Assembly (NCBI RefSeq): GCF_019042275.1 | Contig: NZ_JAHQCW010000006.1 | Coordinates: 115,127-179,126, forward strand | Direction: 5' to 3' | Source: Diplocloster agilis | GTDB lineage: Bacteria; Bacillota; Clostridia; Lachnospirales; Lachnospiraceae | Length of the DNA stretch: 64,000 nt | Shown here: piece after piece, positions 8,074-16,871 of the stretch | Layout: every line of letters starts with the position of its first letter | Numbering within the stretch: position 1 is the stretch's first letter | Translations under genes and position numbers: made by a program | The notes under the pieces: generated by a model | Databases searched by the model: none | The model's input: the letters and a program-made list of their open reading frames with translations, nothing else | What the model was told of the DNA's origin: nothing

Positions 8074-8493
8074 TTATATATTGAAATCTTCCGATTTAAA
8101 ATTACTGTAATATCTGCCTTTCACCGCTGTGAATTTTAACACACAGTAATCGGGATCCTCCACCCCGCCGGGATAATACATCGTATCCCCTTCCTGCCAG
8201 ATCATTTCCTTGCTTTCCCGGTCCGTCAATATCTCCATCGTGCCGGTCAGCATGACTCCACGGAAAAATCTTCTGTCACAGGTATAGATACAGGCCTGCG
8301 GTTTTTTTAGAAACTCACCGACACGTCTGGATGAGGTGTTGGTTGTCAAATAAAACGTTTTGATCCCCTCTCTCTTTCTCGGCGTGTACATGGCCTTGAC
8401 ATTCGGGAAGCCTTCTTCATCCACGGAACCAACATATACTACCTTTTGTTTATCCATCAGATTACCAATTGTCTGCTCCGGATTTCTCATCAT
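8074..8493 (-). CDS. Pyridoxamine 5'-phosphate oxidase-family FMN-binding protein
   Basis: A 139-residue split-barrel flavin protein of the PNPOx-like group. The pattern KVVYVGSVDEEGFPNVKAMYTPRKREG at residues 17-43 is the family's first strands (substrate and FMN side), and CIYTCDRRFFRGVMLTGTMEIL forms the central strands. Such short proteins in clostridia bind FMN or F420-like cofactors and usually act as small redox or nitroreductase-like enzymes of unknown substrate. A ribosome site AAAGGAG precedes ATG 8493. It follows a flavodoxin gene by 26 bp on the same strand, so the two flavoproteins are probably co-transcribed and may exchange electrons. Confidence 0.85.
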   Translation of the reverse strand: MMRNPEQTIGNLMDKQKVVYVGSVDEEGFPNVKAMYTPRKREGIKTFYLTTNTSSRRVGEFLKKPQACIYTCDRRFFRGVMLTGTMEILTDRESKEMIWQEGDTMYYPGGVEDPDYCVLKFTAVKGRYYSNFKSEDFNI

Positions 8494-8519
8494 CTCTTTT
8501 CTTCTCCTTTCAGAATTTG

Positions 8520-9053
8520 TTATTTATTAAGCGCCGCCAGATATACTTCCGCTGCAAATTTTTTCGCATGATCCAAATCCTGGTCATCCGGATGGGTCGA
8601 AGCCAGGTCGAAATTTTCAATACTCTGTTTTATTTTTAAATCCTCCGGATTCCGTTTCTGAATTTCTTCGTAGCGCTGCCTGACGGATATCTGCATCTTT
8701 CCCTGGCAAAAAAACGCGCCCATATACCGGTTGTCCACTGGAAGCAAAGCTCTGACCTTTTGTTCGATCCGGGCGAAATAGGCGGCGTCCTGTCCAAAGC
8801 CCGCCGTTGCGAACAAAGCCACCTTTCTGTGATGGATTCCTCTGAGCAGCTCCGTCATTTCTTCCGGGCAGCCGCCCTTGTCAACCCAGAATCCGGCGAA
8901 GATAAGCTCGTCCTCATCGATTTCATTCTCCTCATCCGTAAAACCCGCCGCTAATTCCCGGGGAACGGCCGCTGCCGGAAGACCGTCGGCTATCGCCTGT
9001 GCTAACTGTGCCGTATTACCGGTATGGCTGCAATAAATCACTTTTACTTTCAT
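8520..9053 (-). CDS. Flavodoxin-family protein
   Basis: A 177-residue flavodoxin-like protein. The FMN phosphate loop is SHTGNTAQLAQAIADGL (residues 9-25), matching the T/SxTGNT pattern. The second loop region is FAGFWVDKGGCPEEM and the third GFG near ATAGFGQD. The C-terminal extension ENFDLASTHPDDQDLDHAKKFAAEV is longer than in minimal flavodoxins. It acts as a one- or two-electron carrier in the cytoplasm. It leads a two-gene unit with the PNPOx-like FMN protein. Redox partners cannot be told from the sequence. Confidence 0.9.
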   Translation of the reverse strand: MKVKVIYCSHTGNTAQLAQAIADGLPAAAVPRELAAGFTDEENEIDEDELIFAGFWVDKGGCPEEMTELLRGIHHRKVALFATAGFGQDAAYFARIEQKVRALLPVDNRYMGAFFCQGKMQISVRQRYEEIQKRNPEDLKIKQSIENFDLASTHPDDQDLDHAKKFAAEVYLAALNK

Positions 9054-9261
9054 ATGTATCCATCCTTTCTATCCGGTTAACTGATTTGATCTTCTTCCTC
9101 CTTACAAGCTTCTATATGTTTATCGTATCACTTATGTCAATAGCTGCAAGCACGGCACCCGGTAAAACCAAACAGGTGAAAAACGGTTCTCCGCTCTTCA
9201 CCTGCATTCATTTTTTAAATATTCAGTTCCTGTATCCGGCCGCGCCTGCCCGGTTTGTCAT

Positions 9262-10002
9262 CTACATCTGTTTTGCGATCTGCTCCTCGGGCATCCAGAA
9301 ACCCTGTTCGGCTACCGATATGCAGTTCTCAGCGATCCGCTCTCTCAGCCAGTTGATATCGTTGCGCAGCACTTTGGCCGGGTTCCCGGCTATGATACTG
9401 TTGGAGGTGGTGTACTCTTTGTTCAAAAGAGAGGCCGCCCCTACCACGCAGTTGTCCGGAACTTTTGTCCCTTTCAGGCAGATTACCCGATAGCCGATCC
9501 AGACATGCCGTCCAATGATAATGTCTTTGGAAAAGTTAAATCTCCTGCCCTGCAGATCCACAATGGAATGACTGTCCCCGGTCCGAAAATGAATCTCGCT
9601 GGCAAACATGCATTCCTCGCCGATCTGGATCTTCGTCGCCTCCAGCGCCGCCAGATGCGTTCTGCCTTCTATGCTGGTATGATAACCGATCCGTATCTCA
9701 TTCCTGTCATCTTCCATATAAAACTCCGTCTGATTAGCTGACACCCGATCGGAAATATAGAGCACATTATGATCGCCGATGATGCGGATCGTACAGTTCT
9801 TTAATATACAAAGGTCCCCGATGATGATCGTATTATTGCGTCCACGTATGTCCAGCTTCACGCCTTTCAGATAGGATGCCCCTATATCCAGCGTGTTATT
9901 GGTGCCTGCCCTCAAACGATTTCTCCCCGCGACCGTATTATACATGTGCAGAATTGGTTTGAGTTTTCCGGTGTTCCGTAGTAATAATTCCTTTGCATCC
10001 AT
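9262..10002 (-). CDS. Hexapeptide-repeat acyltransferase (left-handed beta-helix)
   Basis: A 246-residue protein of the WbbJ/maltose O-acetyltransferase-like group. Repeated hexad strands run from about residue 35 (LDIGASYLKGVKLDIRGRNNTIIIGDLCILKNCTIRI) to the end, and the typical C-terminal part DIIIGRHVWIGYRVICLKGTKVPDNCVVGAASLL then GNPAKVL is present. The catalytic His is probably in the segment around HFRTGDSHSI. These enzymes transfer acetyl or another acyl group to sugars in surface polysaccharides. The ATG at 10002 has GGGGGG about 8 nt upstream. The in-frame GTG at 10011 lacks a site. It stands alone. The acceptor is unknown. Confidence 0.85.
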   Translation of the reverse strand: MDAKELLLRNTGKLKPILHMYNTVAGRNRLRAGTNNTLDIGASYLKGVKLDIRGRNNTIIIGDLCILKNCTIRIIGDHNVLYISDRVSANQTEFYMEDDRNEIRIGYHTSIEGRTHLAALEATKIQIGEECMFASEIHFRTGDSHSIVDLQGRRFNFSKDIIIGRHVWIGYRVICLKGTKVPDNCVVGAASLLNKEYTTSNSIIAGNPAKVLRNDINWLRERIAENCISVAEQGFWMPEEQIAKQM

Positions 10003-10124
10003 GGGATACACCCCCCGGTTATTGATGTATTTACCATATCTATCATAACATATATCTTTTTCTTAAACAATATGTCAACTTTTGTCAAATTGAACGGAGT
10101 TCGAATAGATAATTTAGCCAATTT

Positions 10125-10211
10125 TTACAATTTGTGTCTGTTAATTGGGGAAGAGCATGCCGGGCATATCATTGTGACTGCTGCCATCAGACTTGCTGCT
10201 ATTCTTTTCAT
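10125..10211 (-). CDS. Possible 28-residue peptide with signal-like sequence
   Basis: Below the length usually listed. AAGGAG stands 8 nt before ATG 10211 and the frame reads MKRIAASLMAAVTMICPACSSPINRHKL then stop. The first 17 residues look like a signal peptide or membrane segment, with a CPAC-type end. It may be a secreted peptide, a short lipoprotein, or the surviving start of a lost lipoprotein gene. No partner genes (maturase, exporter) are next to it. A 12-bp inverted repeat lies just upstream. Confidence 0.35.
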   Translation of the reverse strand: MKRIAASLMAAVTMICPACSSPINRHKL

Positions 10212-10238
10212 ATTTGTTCTCCTTTCAGACTGGGGGAA

Positions 10239-10298
10239 AATTATGTATGTGAATCCATTCTATATTATAACCTGACAGGCCTTTGAACATACATAATT
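10239..10298. repeat. Inverted repeat in the lysA upstream region
   Basis: AATTATGTATGT at 10239-10250 is the exact reverse complement of ACATACATAATT at 10287-10298. The 36-bp spacer holds an AT-rich stretch. It lies between the 28-residue ORF and lysA, and could be a regulatory hairpin. The rest of the 10012-10456 gap shows a TATAAT at 10398-10403 that may belong to the lysA promoter. Confidence 0.5.
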
Positions 10299-10456
10299 CT
10301 CCGGCCGGCGTCTCTTGTCCACTCTCTGTTCAGACCCTTCCGGTCCTCCTGTTCTCCTTTTTCCGCAAATTTATTATACAAATTTGGCTTTCAGGATTAT
10401 AATAAAGCAATAACTAACGTTTCCATCCGGAACGACGTAAGAGGAGGCATTTATCT

Positions 10457-11722
10457 ATGCACAAAATTTATACGAAGGTGACCGATCAGACCGGCTTTTT
10501 CGAGGGGCTGGACCCTGTGGAGCTGGCCAGGAATTACGGTACGCCGCTTTATATCTATAATGAAAGAATCCTGCGCAGCCGCTGCCGCAGTCTTAAAAAT
10601 CTGGTTACGTATCCCCGTTTTGTGGTGGATTATTCCGCCAAAGCCAACAGTAATCCTGCGCTGCTGCAGATTATCCGATCCGAGGGGCTTGAAGCGGATG
10701 CCATGTCCCCGGGAGAAATCTATATGGAAAAACTGGCCGGATTTACGTCCGATGAGATTTTCTATATATGCAATAACGTGTCCGAGGAAGAAATGCGCTA
10801 TGCCATCGACGAGGGCGTTACTGTCAGCGTGGATTCCTTAAGCCAGCTGGAGCAGTTCGGCCGGCTCTGCCCGGGAGGCCGGGTGGCAGTCCGGTTTAAT
10901 CCGGGTGTCGGCGCCGGTCATCACAGCAAAGTGGTCACCGCAGGCAAAAAGACCAAATTCGGCGTGGACCCCTCCTGTGTGCCCCAGGTAAAACAGCTGC
11001 TGGATCAATATCATCTGACGCTTACAGGTATCAACCAGCACATCGGTTCGCTATTTATGACCGATCAGGCCTTTTTGGACAGCCTGCCCTCCCTTTTCTC
11101 CATCGCGAGGCAGTTTCCGGGTCTTTCCTTCATCGACCTGGGAGGCGGCTTCGGCATCCCCTATAAAAAAGGCCAGGGAGAACAGCCTTTGGATCTGTCT
11201 TCTCTGGGCCTCCGTCTTGACCAGGCCTTATATGATTTTGCCAAAGAATACGGCAGCCAGGTCACTTTCCGCATCGAGCCGGGCCGCTATATCAGCGCGG
11301 AGTGTTCCGTTTTATTAGGCCAGGTACATGCGGTAAAATATAACCATTCCCACAAATATGTTGGCTGTGACATCGGTTTTAACGTGCTGGCCCGCCCGGT
11401 CCTCTATGATTCCTACCACGAGGTGGAAATCTATCGGGAAAGTAATGTCCCTTCCACCAGGCAGGAAGAAGTCACGATCGTCGGCAATATTTGCGAGAGC
11501 GGGGATATCCTGGCCGCCGGCCGGACACTTCCGGAAATCTTCCGGCATGACATTCTGGGCATCCAGGATGCCGGGGCCTATGGCTACACAATGTCCTCAA
11601 ATTATAACAACCGGCTGCGCCCCGCGGAGATCCTGATCCGGGAATCCGGCCAGGTTCAGCTGATCCGTGAGCGTGATACCCTTGAGGATCTATCGAGGCA
11701 CGTGCTTTTGCTTGACCTTTAA
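10457..11722 (+). CDS. lysA: Diaminopimelate decarboxylase
   Basis: A 421-residue PLP enzyme of fold type III that decarboxylates meso-diaminopimelate to L-lysine, the last step of lysine synthesis. The PLP lysine lies in DYSAKAN (K62), followed by HIGS (H195), the phosphate-binding GGGFG (229-233), EPGR (274-277), the active-site CESGD (346-350) and DAGAYG with Y375. Length fits the family. AGGAGG lies 10 nt before ATG. It is a single gene. Its last 33 bp overlap the 3' end of the convergent YkvI-type gene, so mRNA ends pair. Related carboxynorspermidine decarboxylases are shorter, so LysA is the preferred reading. Confidence 0.93.
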   Translation: MHKIYTKVTDQTGFFEGLDPVELARNYGTPLYIYNERILRSRCRSLKNLVTYPRFVVDYSAKANSNPALLQIIRSEGLEADAMSPGEIYMEKLAGFTSDEIFYICNNVSEEEMRYAIDEGVTVSVDSLSQLEQFGRLCPGGRVAVRFNPGVGAGHHSKVVTAGKKTKFGVDPSCVPQVKQLLDQYHLTLTGINQHIGSLFMTDQAFLDSLPSLFSIARQFPGLSFIDLGGGFGIPYKKGQGEQPLDLSSLGLRLDQALYDFAKEYGSQVTFRIEPGRYISAECSVLLGQVHAVKYNHSHKYVGCDIGFNVLARPVLYDSYHEVEIYRESNVPSTRQEEVTIVGNICESGDILAAGRTLPEIFRHDILGIQDAGAYGYTMSSNYNNRLRPAEILIRESGQVQLIRERDTLEDLSRHVLLLDL

Positions 11723-12793
11723 AAGCAGCCGGATATCGCTCGCAAGCATCCCGGCCAAAACCAGGAATCCCAGATATCCCATACAGGGATAGATCAGGTT
11801 CACCAGCCTGGCAAAGGGCAGGCTTCCCCCAAAAAAGGCGGCCACAGCCAGAATCAGGACGGTCCACCGGAACCCATTGCTTTTATCATCCGGGTAGACC
11901 CGGCTGCCGGAAGACCAGAGCATCGGTACCGCCGTGGTATAGATCCCCGCGAACATCATCAGCGTAAACACGGCGGATGCGCCCCGAAACCACTGTCCGG
12001 CGATCACCAGGGCCGGTATGTTTCTGCCGCAGACCAGATTGATGGAGCCCAGCATTCCGAAGTTCAGAATCATGGCCGCCATCATAAAAGACAGGCTGCT
12101 TCCCGCCGCGCAGTATCTGCTGGTTTTGCGGTCCGGGAGTTTTTGACCGATCCCGGTCAGAAACGGAAGAATCGTCATGATATTGAAGCTGGCATAACTA
12201 AGGCCTGAGAGCCACCAGGTCCCGGCGGCTCTGGTCAACGGTAATCCCGACATTTTTTCATACATCTGCGGGATGGACACCGGCTTTTGAATCAGGCAGG
12301 CGATCCCCATGCATACGACGCAGATGATGATCACCGGCCCTATTTTCCCGATGATATCCACCAGACGGTCCAGTCCCAGTAATACCGTAAACAAGGTTAG
12401 TCCCAGCATCAAAAAGCGGCCGGTCCACACCGGCAGTCCGTAATTTTCTTCCAGCAGCGCCCCTGCTCCGGAGAGCATCACCACATATAGCAGGAACAGA
12501 AAAATAGGGGTAAGCCATTCAAAAATACCGCCCAGAATTCTGCCGCAGTACCGGCGGTAGATCTGGTTTGTATTTTCCAGATTCCATATCTGAACATCCC
12601 GCAATACGGTCCGAAATGCCCAGAATAACAGAAGACAGGCCAGCGCGCCGGCGCCCAGGCTTCCAACCGGTCCGTAGGCGCTGAAAAATTGCAGCACCTC
12701 CTGGCCGCTGGCAAATCCGGAGCCGATCAAAAACGCGATCAGGGCTCCGCTATATTTGATTATGATTTTAAAATAACCGTTTCTTTTCCTCAT
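11690..12793 (-). CDS. YkvI-family membrane transporter
   Basis: A 367-residue protein with about ten membrane segments. The opening YSGALIAFLIGSGFASGQEVLQFFSAYGPVGS is the diagnostic N-terminus of the YkvI family, which belongs to the amino acid/Na+ LeuT-like permease superfamily. The unwound first helix (GSGFASGQE) would form the ion and substrate site. Substrate is unknown. The gene is convergent with lysA and overlaps it by 33 bp, which makes a link to amino acid or lysine/diaminopimelate export tempting but unproven. The start at 12793 has only a weak upstream GGGAAT. Confidence 0.85.
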   Translation of the reverse strand: MRKRNGYFKIIIKYSGALIAFLIGSGFASGQEVLQFFSAYGPVGSLGAGALACLLLFWAFRTVLRDVQIWNLENTNQIYRRYCGRILGGIFEWLTPIFLFLLYVVMLSGAGALLEENYGLPVWTGRFLMLGLTLFTVLLGLDRLVDIIGKIGPVIIICVVCMGIACLIQKPVSIPQMYEKMSGLPLTRAAGTWWLSGLSYASFNIMTILPFLTGIGQKLPDRKTSRYCAAGSSLSFMMAAMILNFGMLGSINLVCGRNIPALVIAGQWFRGASAVFTLMMFAGIYTTAVPMLWSSGSRVYPDDKSNGFRWTVLILAVAAFFGGSLPFARLVNLIYPCMGYLGFLVLAGMLASDIRLLLKVKQKHVPR

Positions 12794-12824
12794 ACTCCAT
12801 ACTATTCCCGGAGTATATAAGATA

Positions 12825-13991
12825 TTACTGCCTTCGCGCAGTCCTTACATCCACTCCCTCAGAGCTTAGAATTATGCCGCCCGTCAGCAGAAGCAGAAAC
12901 CATGGGAAGAGACGGATAAAGCCTGCTTGGGCAGCCAGTCCGAACAGCGGCGGCAGCAGTGTGCTTCCGATATAGCCAAATGCCATCTGCGTTCCCATCA
13001 TGGCCTGGGATGTCTCTTTGCCAAAGCGCGCCGGTGTCTCATGAAGCAGTCCCGGGAATACAGGCGCACAACCCAGTCCGAATAAAACAAAGCCGGGCAT
13101 CGATACTGCTGCAGGCAGAGGCAGCAAAAGGAGTAAACAGCCTGCCAGACAGACACCCAGTCCCAGGCGCACCAGGCTTCTATTCTGAAACCTGACCGCC
13201 AGAAAGCCGCACAGGAACCTGCCCAGCGTGATGCCCAAATAAAACAGGGAGATCCAGCGGGCTGCCGTACCGGCGGAGATTCCTTTCACTTTCACCAGAT
13301 AGCTGCTGCCCCACAGTCCCGCAGTCAATTCCGCCCCACAATAACAGAAAAAAGCCAGCCAGGCCAGAACCGCTCCGGGCAGCTTCAAAACCCGGATCTT
13401 TTCTCCCGTGGGCTTCTCATCCCCGCCCACCATATCCTTGTTCTCAAACTTTTTCCACAGGAACATCGTCCAGAACAAAATAAGGACCAGCGCGAACTGT
13501 ATCCCAAAGATCGTCCGGTATCCTTTTCTCCACCCGTTCTCTTCCTGTAAAAATACGGAAATGATCATAGGTCCTGACATCGCTCCCAGCCCCCAAAAAC
13601 AGTGGAGCCAGTTCATATGGCTTACTTTATAGTGCAGCGCAACAAAATTATTGAGCGCCGCGTCCACCGCTCCCGCGCCCAGTCCCAGAGGGACAGCCGG
13701 TATACACAACCACAGAAAGGAAGGCGCCAGCGAAAAGCCCAGAAGTGCCACTGCCGTCATCAAAACACTGACGAACGTAACCATGCCGGTTCCAAATCTG
13801 CGGATACAGACCCCGCTTAAAAAACTGGACAGGATCGTCCCTCCGGTAACGATCATGGAGAGCATTCCCGCTCCGGAAAGCGGGACCTGCAGCTCCTGGT
13901 TCATCACCGGCCAGGCCGATCCCAGCAGCGAATCCGGCAGCCCCAGGCTGATAAACGCCAGATAAATGATAATCAGTAAAATTGTCGCCAT
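12825..13991 (-). CDS. Major facilitator superfamily transporter
   Basis: A 388-residue transporter with about twelve hydrophobic segments. The first half carries LGLPDSLLGSAWPVMNQELQVPLSGAG and ALNNFVALHYKVSHMNWLHCFWGLGAMSGP. These features resemble the FucP/sugar-like group of MFS proteins common in clostridia (the second loop has N-F-V-A-L-HY). AAGGAG sits 5 nt before ATG 13991. It precedes the YkvI-type gene by 31 bp on the same strand, so both may be co-transcribed. Substrate unknown. Confidence 0.88.
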   Translation of the reverse strand: MATILLIIIYLAFISLGLPDSLLGSAWPVMNQELQVPLSGAGMLSMIVTGGTILSSFLSGVCIRRFGTGMVTFVSVLMTAVALLGFSLAPSFLWLCIPAVPLGLGAGAVDAALNNFVALHYKVSHMNWLHCFWGLGAMSGPMIISVFLQEENGWRKGYRTIFGIQFALVLILFWTMFLWKKFENKDMVGGDEKPTGEKIRVLKLPGAVLAWLAFFCYCGAELTAGLWGSSYLVKVKGISAGTAARWISLFYLGITLGRFLCGFLAVRFQNRSLVRLGLGVCLAGCLLLLLPLPAAVSMPGFVLFGLGCAPVFPGLLHETPARFGKETSQAMMGTQMAFGYIGSTLLPPLFGLAAQAGFIRLFPWFLLLLTGGIILSSEGVDVRTARRQ

Positions 13992-14022
13992 AGATACTCC
14001 TTATTATGTGTTAATCTCATAC

Positions 14023-14982
14023 CTAGCGTTCAAAATAAGTGTCAATTCCATCCGCGATACCCGCTGCGATGTCCTGTTGATACTCCTCCTGGGCCATCTT
14101 ACGGTCCTCCTCCGGATTCGTCATAAATCCCATTTCCACGATGGTGACCGGTATCTGGCACCAGTTGATCCCGCTCATGGTATCTGTCTTGGATACCCCT
14201 CTGTTTTTCGCTCCGGTAGCCGCACACATCTGATCCAGCACATTTTTGGACAATCTCAGGCTGTCCTCATACAGAGAACCGACGTAAGGATTATCGCTGG
14301 TGGGACACATAGTGAGAGCGCCGTGGACCCCCGAATCCTCCGACCCGTTGGCATGAATCCGGATAAAGATCTCCGCTCCCGATTCGTTGGCCAGATCCGC
14401 CCGCTCCTTATTGCTCAGGTTCACGTCGTTGGTATCCCGGATCATCACGATCTGGTATCCCCTGCTCTCCAGTTCATCCCTGAGCTTTCTGGATACCTGG
14501 AGGGTCAGCTCATATTCTTTCAGTCCCGTGGCCGCACCGGATGTGCCGGACGCTACCTTGGGCTTCGTCTGGGACGCCCCGGGACCGATCGGTTCCTGCT
14601 CGCTATTCCCCTTAGCCTGATGTCCTGCATCAATGGCTATGATATGGCCGTCTGACGTGTCTTCCGGCTCTTCCAGCCCGCCGGCTTCTTCCGGCAGGTT
14701 GGCGTCTGCGTCCGCATCTGCATCCGGTATATCATCCGCTTGGGCATCGTCCCCGCTGGTTGCAGGTTCGGATGACTCTGTAGGTTCGGTTGACTCGATC
14801 GGTGCTGCAGACGGTTCAGGCGTTTCCGGCGGCTGTTGTGTCTCTGCCGCTTCTTCTGTGGCATTTGTTGGAGTTGGCTGTGCATCAGCGGCCGTTTCTT
14901 TTTGGGAGCAGCCTGCGAGCGCAGCCGCCGTGAGCATGATAAGCAAAACGCTTCCGATTCTCCTTCTCCGTATCTTTTTCAT
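14023..14982 (-). CDS. N-acetylmuramoyl-L-alanine amidase, lipoprotein (Amidase_3)
   Basis: A 319-residue cell-wall hydrolase that cleaves the MurNAc-L-Ala bond. The signal ends in the lipobox LAGC (about residues 22-25), followed by an 80-residue Pro/Thr/Glu/Asp-rich linker, then the zinc amidase domain from about residue 112. Zinc ligands are visible as H in AIDAGHQ, E in GLKEYELT and H in IRIHANGS, with the catalytic Glu in [13 protein letters not shown]. This is the Amidase_3 (CwlC/CwlD) type. GAAAGGATGAA lies upstream of ATG. The protein should be anchored on the outer face of the membrane. Directly upstream is an unusual array of five GGACATGTCC palindromes (15011-15103), which could regulate it. 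Confidence 0.92.
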   Translation of the reverse strand: MKKIRRRRIGSVLLIMLTAAALAGCSQKETAADAQPTPTNATEEAAETQQPPETPEPSAAPIESTEPTESSEPATSGDDAQADDIPDADADADANLPEEAGGLEEPEDTSDGHIIAIDAGHQAKGNSEQEPIGPGASQTKPKVASGTSGAATGLKEYELTLQVSRKLRDELESRGYQIVMIRDTNDVNLSNKERADLANESGAEIFIRIHANGSEDSGVHGALTMCPTSDNPYVGSLYEDSLRLSKNVLDQMCAATGAKNRGVSKTDTMSGINWCQIPVTIVEMGFMTNPEEDRKMAQEEYQQDIAAGIADGIDTYFER

Positions 14983-15010
14983 ATGCGAAATTCATCCTTT
15001 CTTCAAATGG

Positions 15011-15103
15011 GGACATGTCCATTCTGGTTTGGGACATGTCCATTTCGGTCCGGGACATGTCCATTTCAATTTGGACATGTCCCAAACCAGAATGGACATG
15101 TCC
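15011..15103. repeat. Array of five GGACATGTCC palindromes at 21-bp spacing within an inverted repeat
   Basis: The ten-base palindrome GGACATGTCC occurs at 15011, 15032, 15053, 15073 and 15094, i.e. steps of 21, 21, 20 and 21 bp. The first 31 bp (15011-15041) and last 31 bp (15073-15103) are exact reverse complements, so the whole array can also fold as one hairpin around the third site. It lies between the end of the COG3044 ATPase gene and the amidase gene, 29 bp before the amidase start. Function unknown. Phased operator array and multi-hairpin RNA are both possible. Confidence 0.9.
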
Positions 15104-15130
15104 CAAAACCGGCAAACCGGCAAGCCGGGC

Positions 15131-16855
15131 TTATTTTAGCAGGCGGTACCGGTTGAGGCACTGGTAGAATTCCTGGGGCCGGGGAAGGACCGCGTGACCG
15201 GCGGGATAATTGGGCGGGACAATGGATTGAATGCCATTTTTATCAATCAGGCTGTAGAGATGCTCCACAACCTGCCGCACCGTACGGTTTCCGCCCAGAA
15301 GCTGCTGTATCGCGATCCGCATCATATAACCCAAAGCGGCGGTCTGGCCATTGTCGGTGAGCTGTTCCAGATAACGCAGGTCTATGGTCTCGTGATTGAT
15401 CATCACATAGTCCCGGCCGCCTGTCTTGATCTTTATATCGTCTCTTCGCCCCCTGGCATCTCTCTCATGCTGTCCGCTGCCGCCGGCTCTTAGGCGGCGT
15501 TCAAATAGCAGCTGCGGGAAAGGTTCCTCCTGCTGCCGTACCTGGGCGTTTTCCATGCGGCACAGCTCTCTTGCCCTGGCCGTCACGTCCTTTACCCGAT
15601 AGTGATCCAGCTGGAGAACTGTGTCCGCCACAGACAGATAGTCCCCGGAACTGCCGATCACGATCACCGTAGATATCCCCGCATCCTCATACAGGCTCCG
15701 AATCCGCCGGATAAACGGGGTGATCGGTTCCTTGTCGTCCGTAACCAATTTCGCCATCAGCGCATCCCGGATCATAAAATTGGTGGCGGACGTATCTTCA
15801 TCGATCAGCAAGGTTTTGGCGCCCGCCTCGATACCTTCTATGACATTGGCTGCCTGGGAAGTGCTTCCGCTGGCATTTTCCGTTATAAAATCATCGGTAT
15901 TCTGTCCTCCCGGCAGATGACTGATGAACGGAGAAATATTGCAGTGATGAATACATCTTCCATCCTCCGCCCGTATCTTAAGCGCTGTGGCATCCGTGAC
16001 AACATATTCCCGGCCGTCCCCCGGAATATGCGGGTAGACGCCGGCCTCCAGCGCCCGTAACAGCGTGGATTTCCCGTGATACCCTCCGCCGGTAATCACC
16101 GTAATTCCCCGCGGAATCCCCATTCCCTGAATCCTGCCATGGTATGGGAGATTCATCTCCACCCGCAGGCTTTCCGGCGAGGTAAATGGAATCCCGTCCT
16201 TCATGGGAAGATCGGAAACCCCGCTTAACCGGGGCAGAATGGAGCCGTCCGCCACAAATGCCACCAGCTTCTTTAGCTGCAGCTCTTTGGCAATGGCCTG
16301 CTGATCTACCGCCAGTTCCATCCTGCGCTCTAACTCTTCCTGTCGCAGACGGGCATAATAAAAAGTTCTTTCGGCTATCTGGGGCAGCAGCCCGAACAGT
16401 ATTTTCTCCATTTCATCCGATAAAATCGTCCGTCCCCTGGCCGGAAATCCAACTTCGATCCGCGCCTCCAGCTTATCCCCTATGGCCACTGCCGTGCGCT
16501 CTAACATCTCCTGTCCCGGGCGGCAGGTAGTGATAGTCCCGCTCTTACCGGACCCCATTCCCCTTTGTTCCGCGGCACGGATGTTGCGGTTCAGCAGCCG
16601 CAGCAGATAGTCCTCCAGCGCGACTTTTTTGCATTTTTCATCATACAGACGGGACGGGAACTGATGGAACTTACGCTCCACCACAAACCGAACCCTGGAA
16701 GGAGTGGCAAAGGGGTCCCCCTGTACGTGGTCTATAAAAAGCTGATATTCGCCAAAATTATAGCCGCCCGCCAAATCCTTATAAAATCCATAGCTCTTAT
16801 GATCGATCCGTTTTAGTATCTGTCTCAATTCATCTGATGATTTTATCATTGCCAT
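15131..16855 (-). CDS. ABC-class predicted ATPase (COG3044)
   Basis: A 574-residue soluble P-loop protein of the family named predicted ATPase of the ABC class. Walker A is TGGGYHGKST (residues 255-264), the signature-like stretch is NASGSTSQAA (327-336) and Walker B is TLLIDED (348-354). The N-terminal ~240 residues (GYNFGEYQLFIDHVQGDPFATPSRVR) are the conserved family domain, and a lower-complexity linker near residues 440-470 precedes a C-terminal conserved helical domain. Length fits the family. The biochemical role is unknown. It lies 17 bp downstream of the HAAS protein on the same strand, apparently separate in function. Confidence 0.9.
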   Translation of the reverse strand: MAMIKSSDELRQILKRIDHKSYGFYKDLAGGYNFGEYQLFIDHVQGDPFATPSRVRFVVERKFHQFPSRLYDEKCKKVALEDYLLRLLNRNIRAAEQRGMGSGKSGTITTCRPGQEMLERTAVAIGDKLEARIEVGFPARGRTILSDEMEKILFGLLPQIAERTFYYARLRQEELERRMELAVDQQAIAKELQLKKLVAFVADGSILPRLSGVSDLPMKDGIPFTSPESLRVEMNLPYHGRIQGMGIPRGITVITGGGYHGKSTLLRALEAGVYPHIPGDGREYVVTDATALKIRAEDGRCIHHCNISPFISHLPGGQNTDDFITENASGSTSQAANVIEGIEAGAKTLLIDEDTSATNFMIRDALMAKLVTDDKEPITPFIRRIRSLYEDAGISTVIVIGSSGDYLSVADTVLQLDHYRVKDVTARARELCRMENAQVRQQEEPFPQLLFERRLRAGGSGQHERDARGRRDDIKIKTGGRDYVMINHETIDLRYLEQLTDNGQTAALGYMMRIAIQQLLGGNRTVRQVVEHLYSLIDKNGIQSIVPPNYPAGHAVLPRPQEFYQCLNRYRLLK

Positions 16856-16871
16856 TTCCGTTCATAGCTCC

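Noticed and set aside
14885..15156. Frames with repeated GHVHSGLGHV or DMSQTRMDMSQ across the 21-bp array
   Set aside because: They come from translating GGACATGTCC repeats; no start site and no conserved protein.
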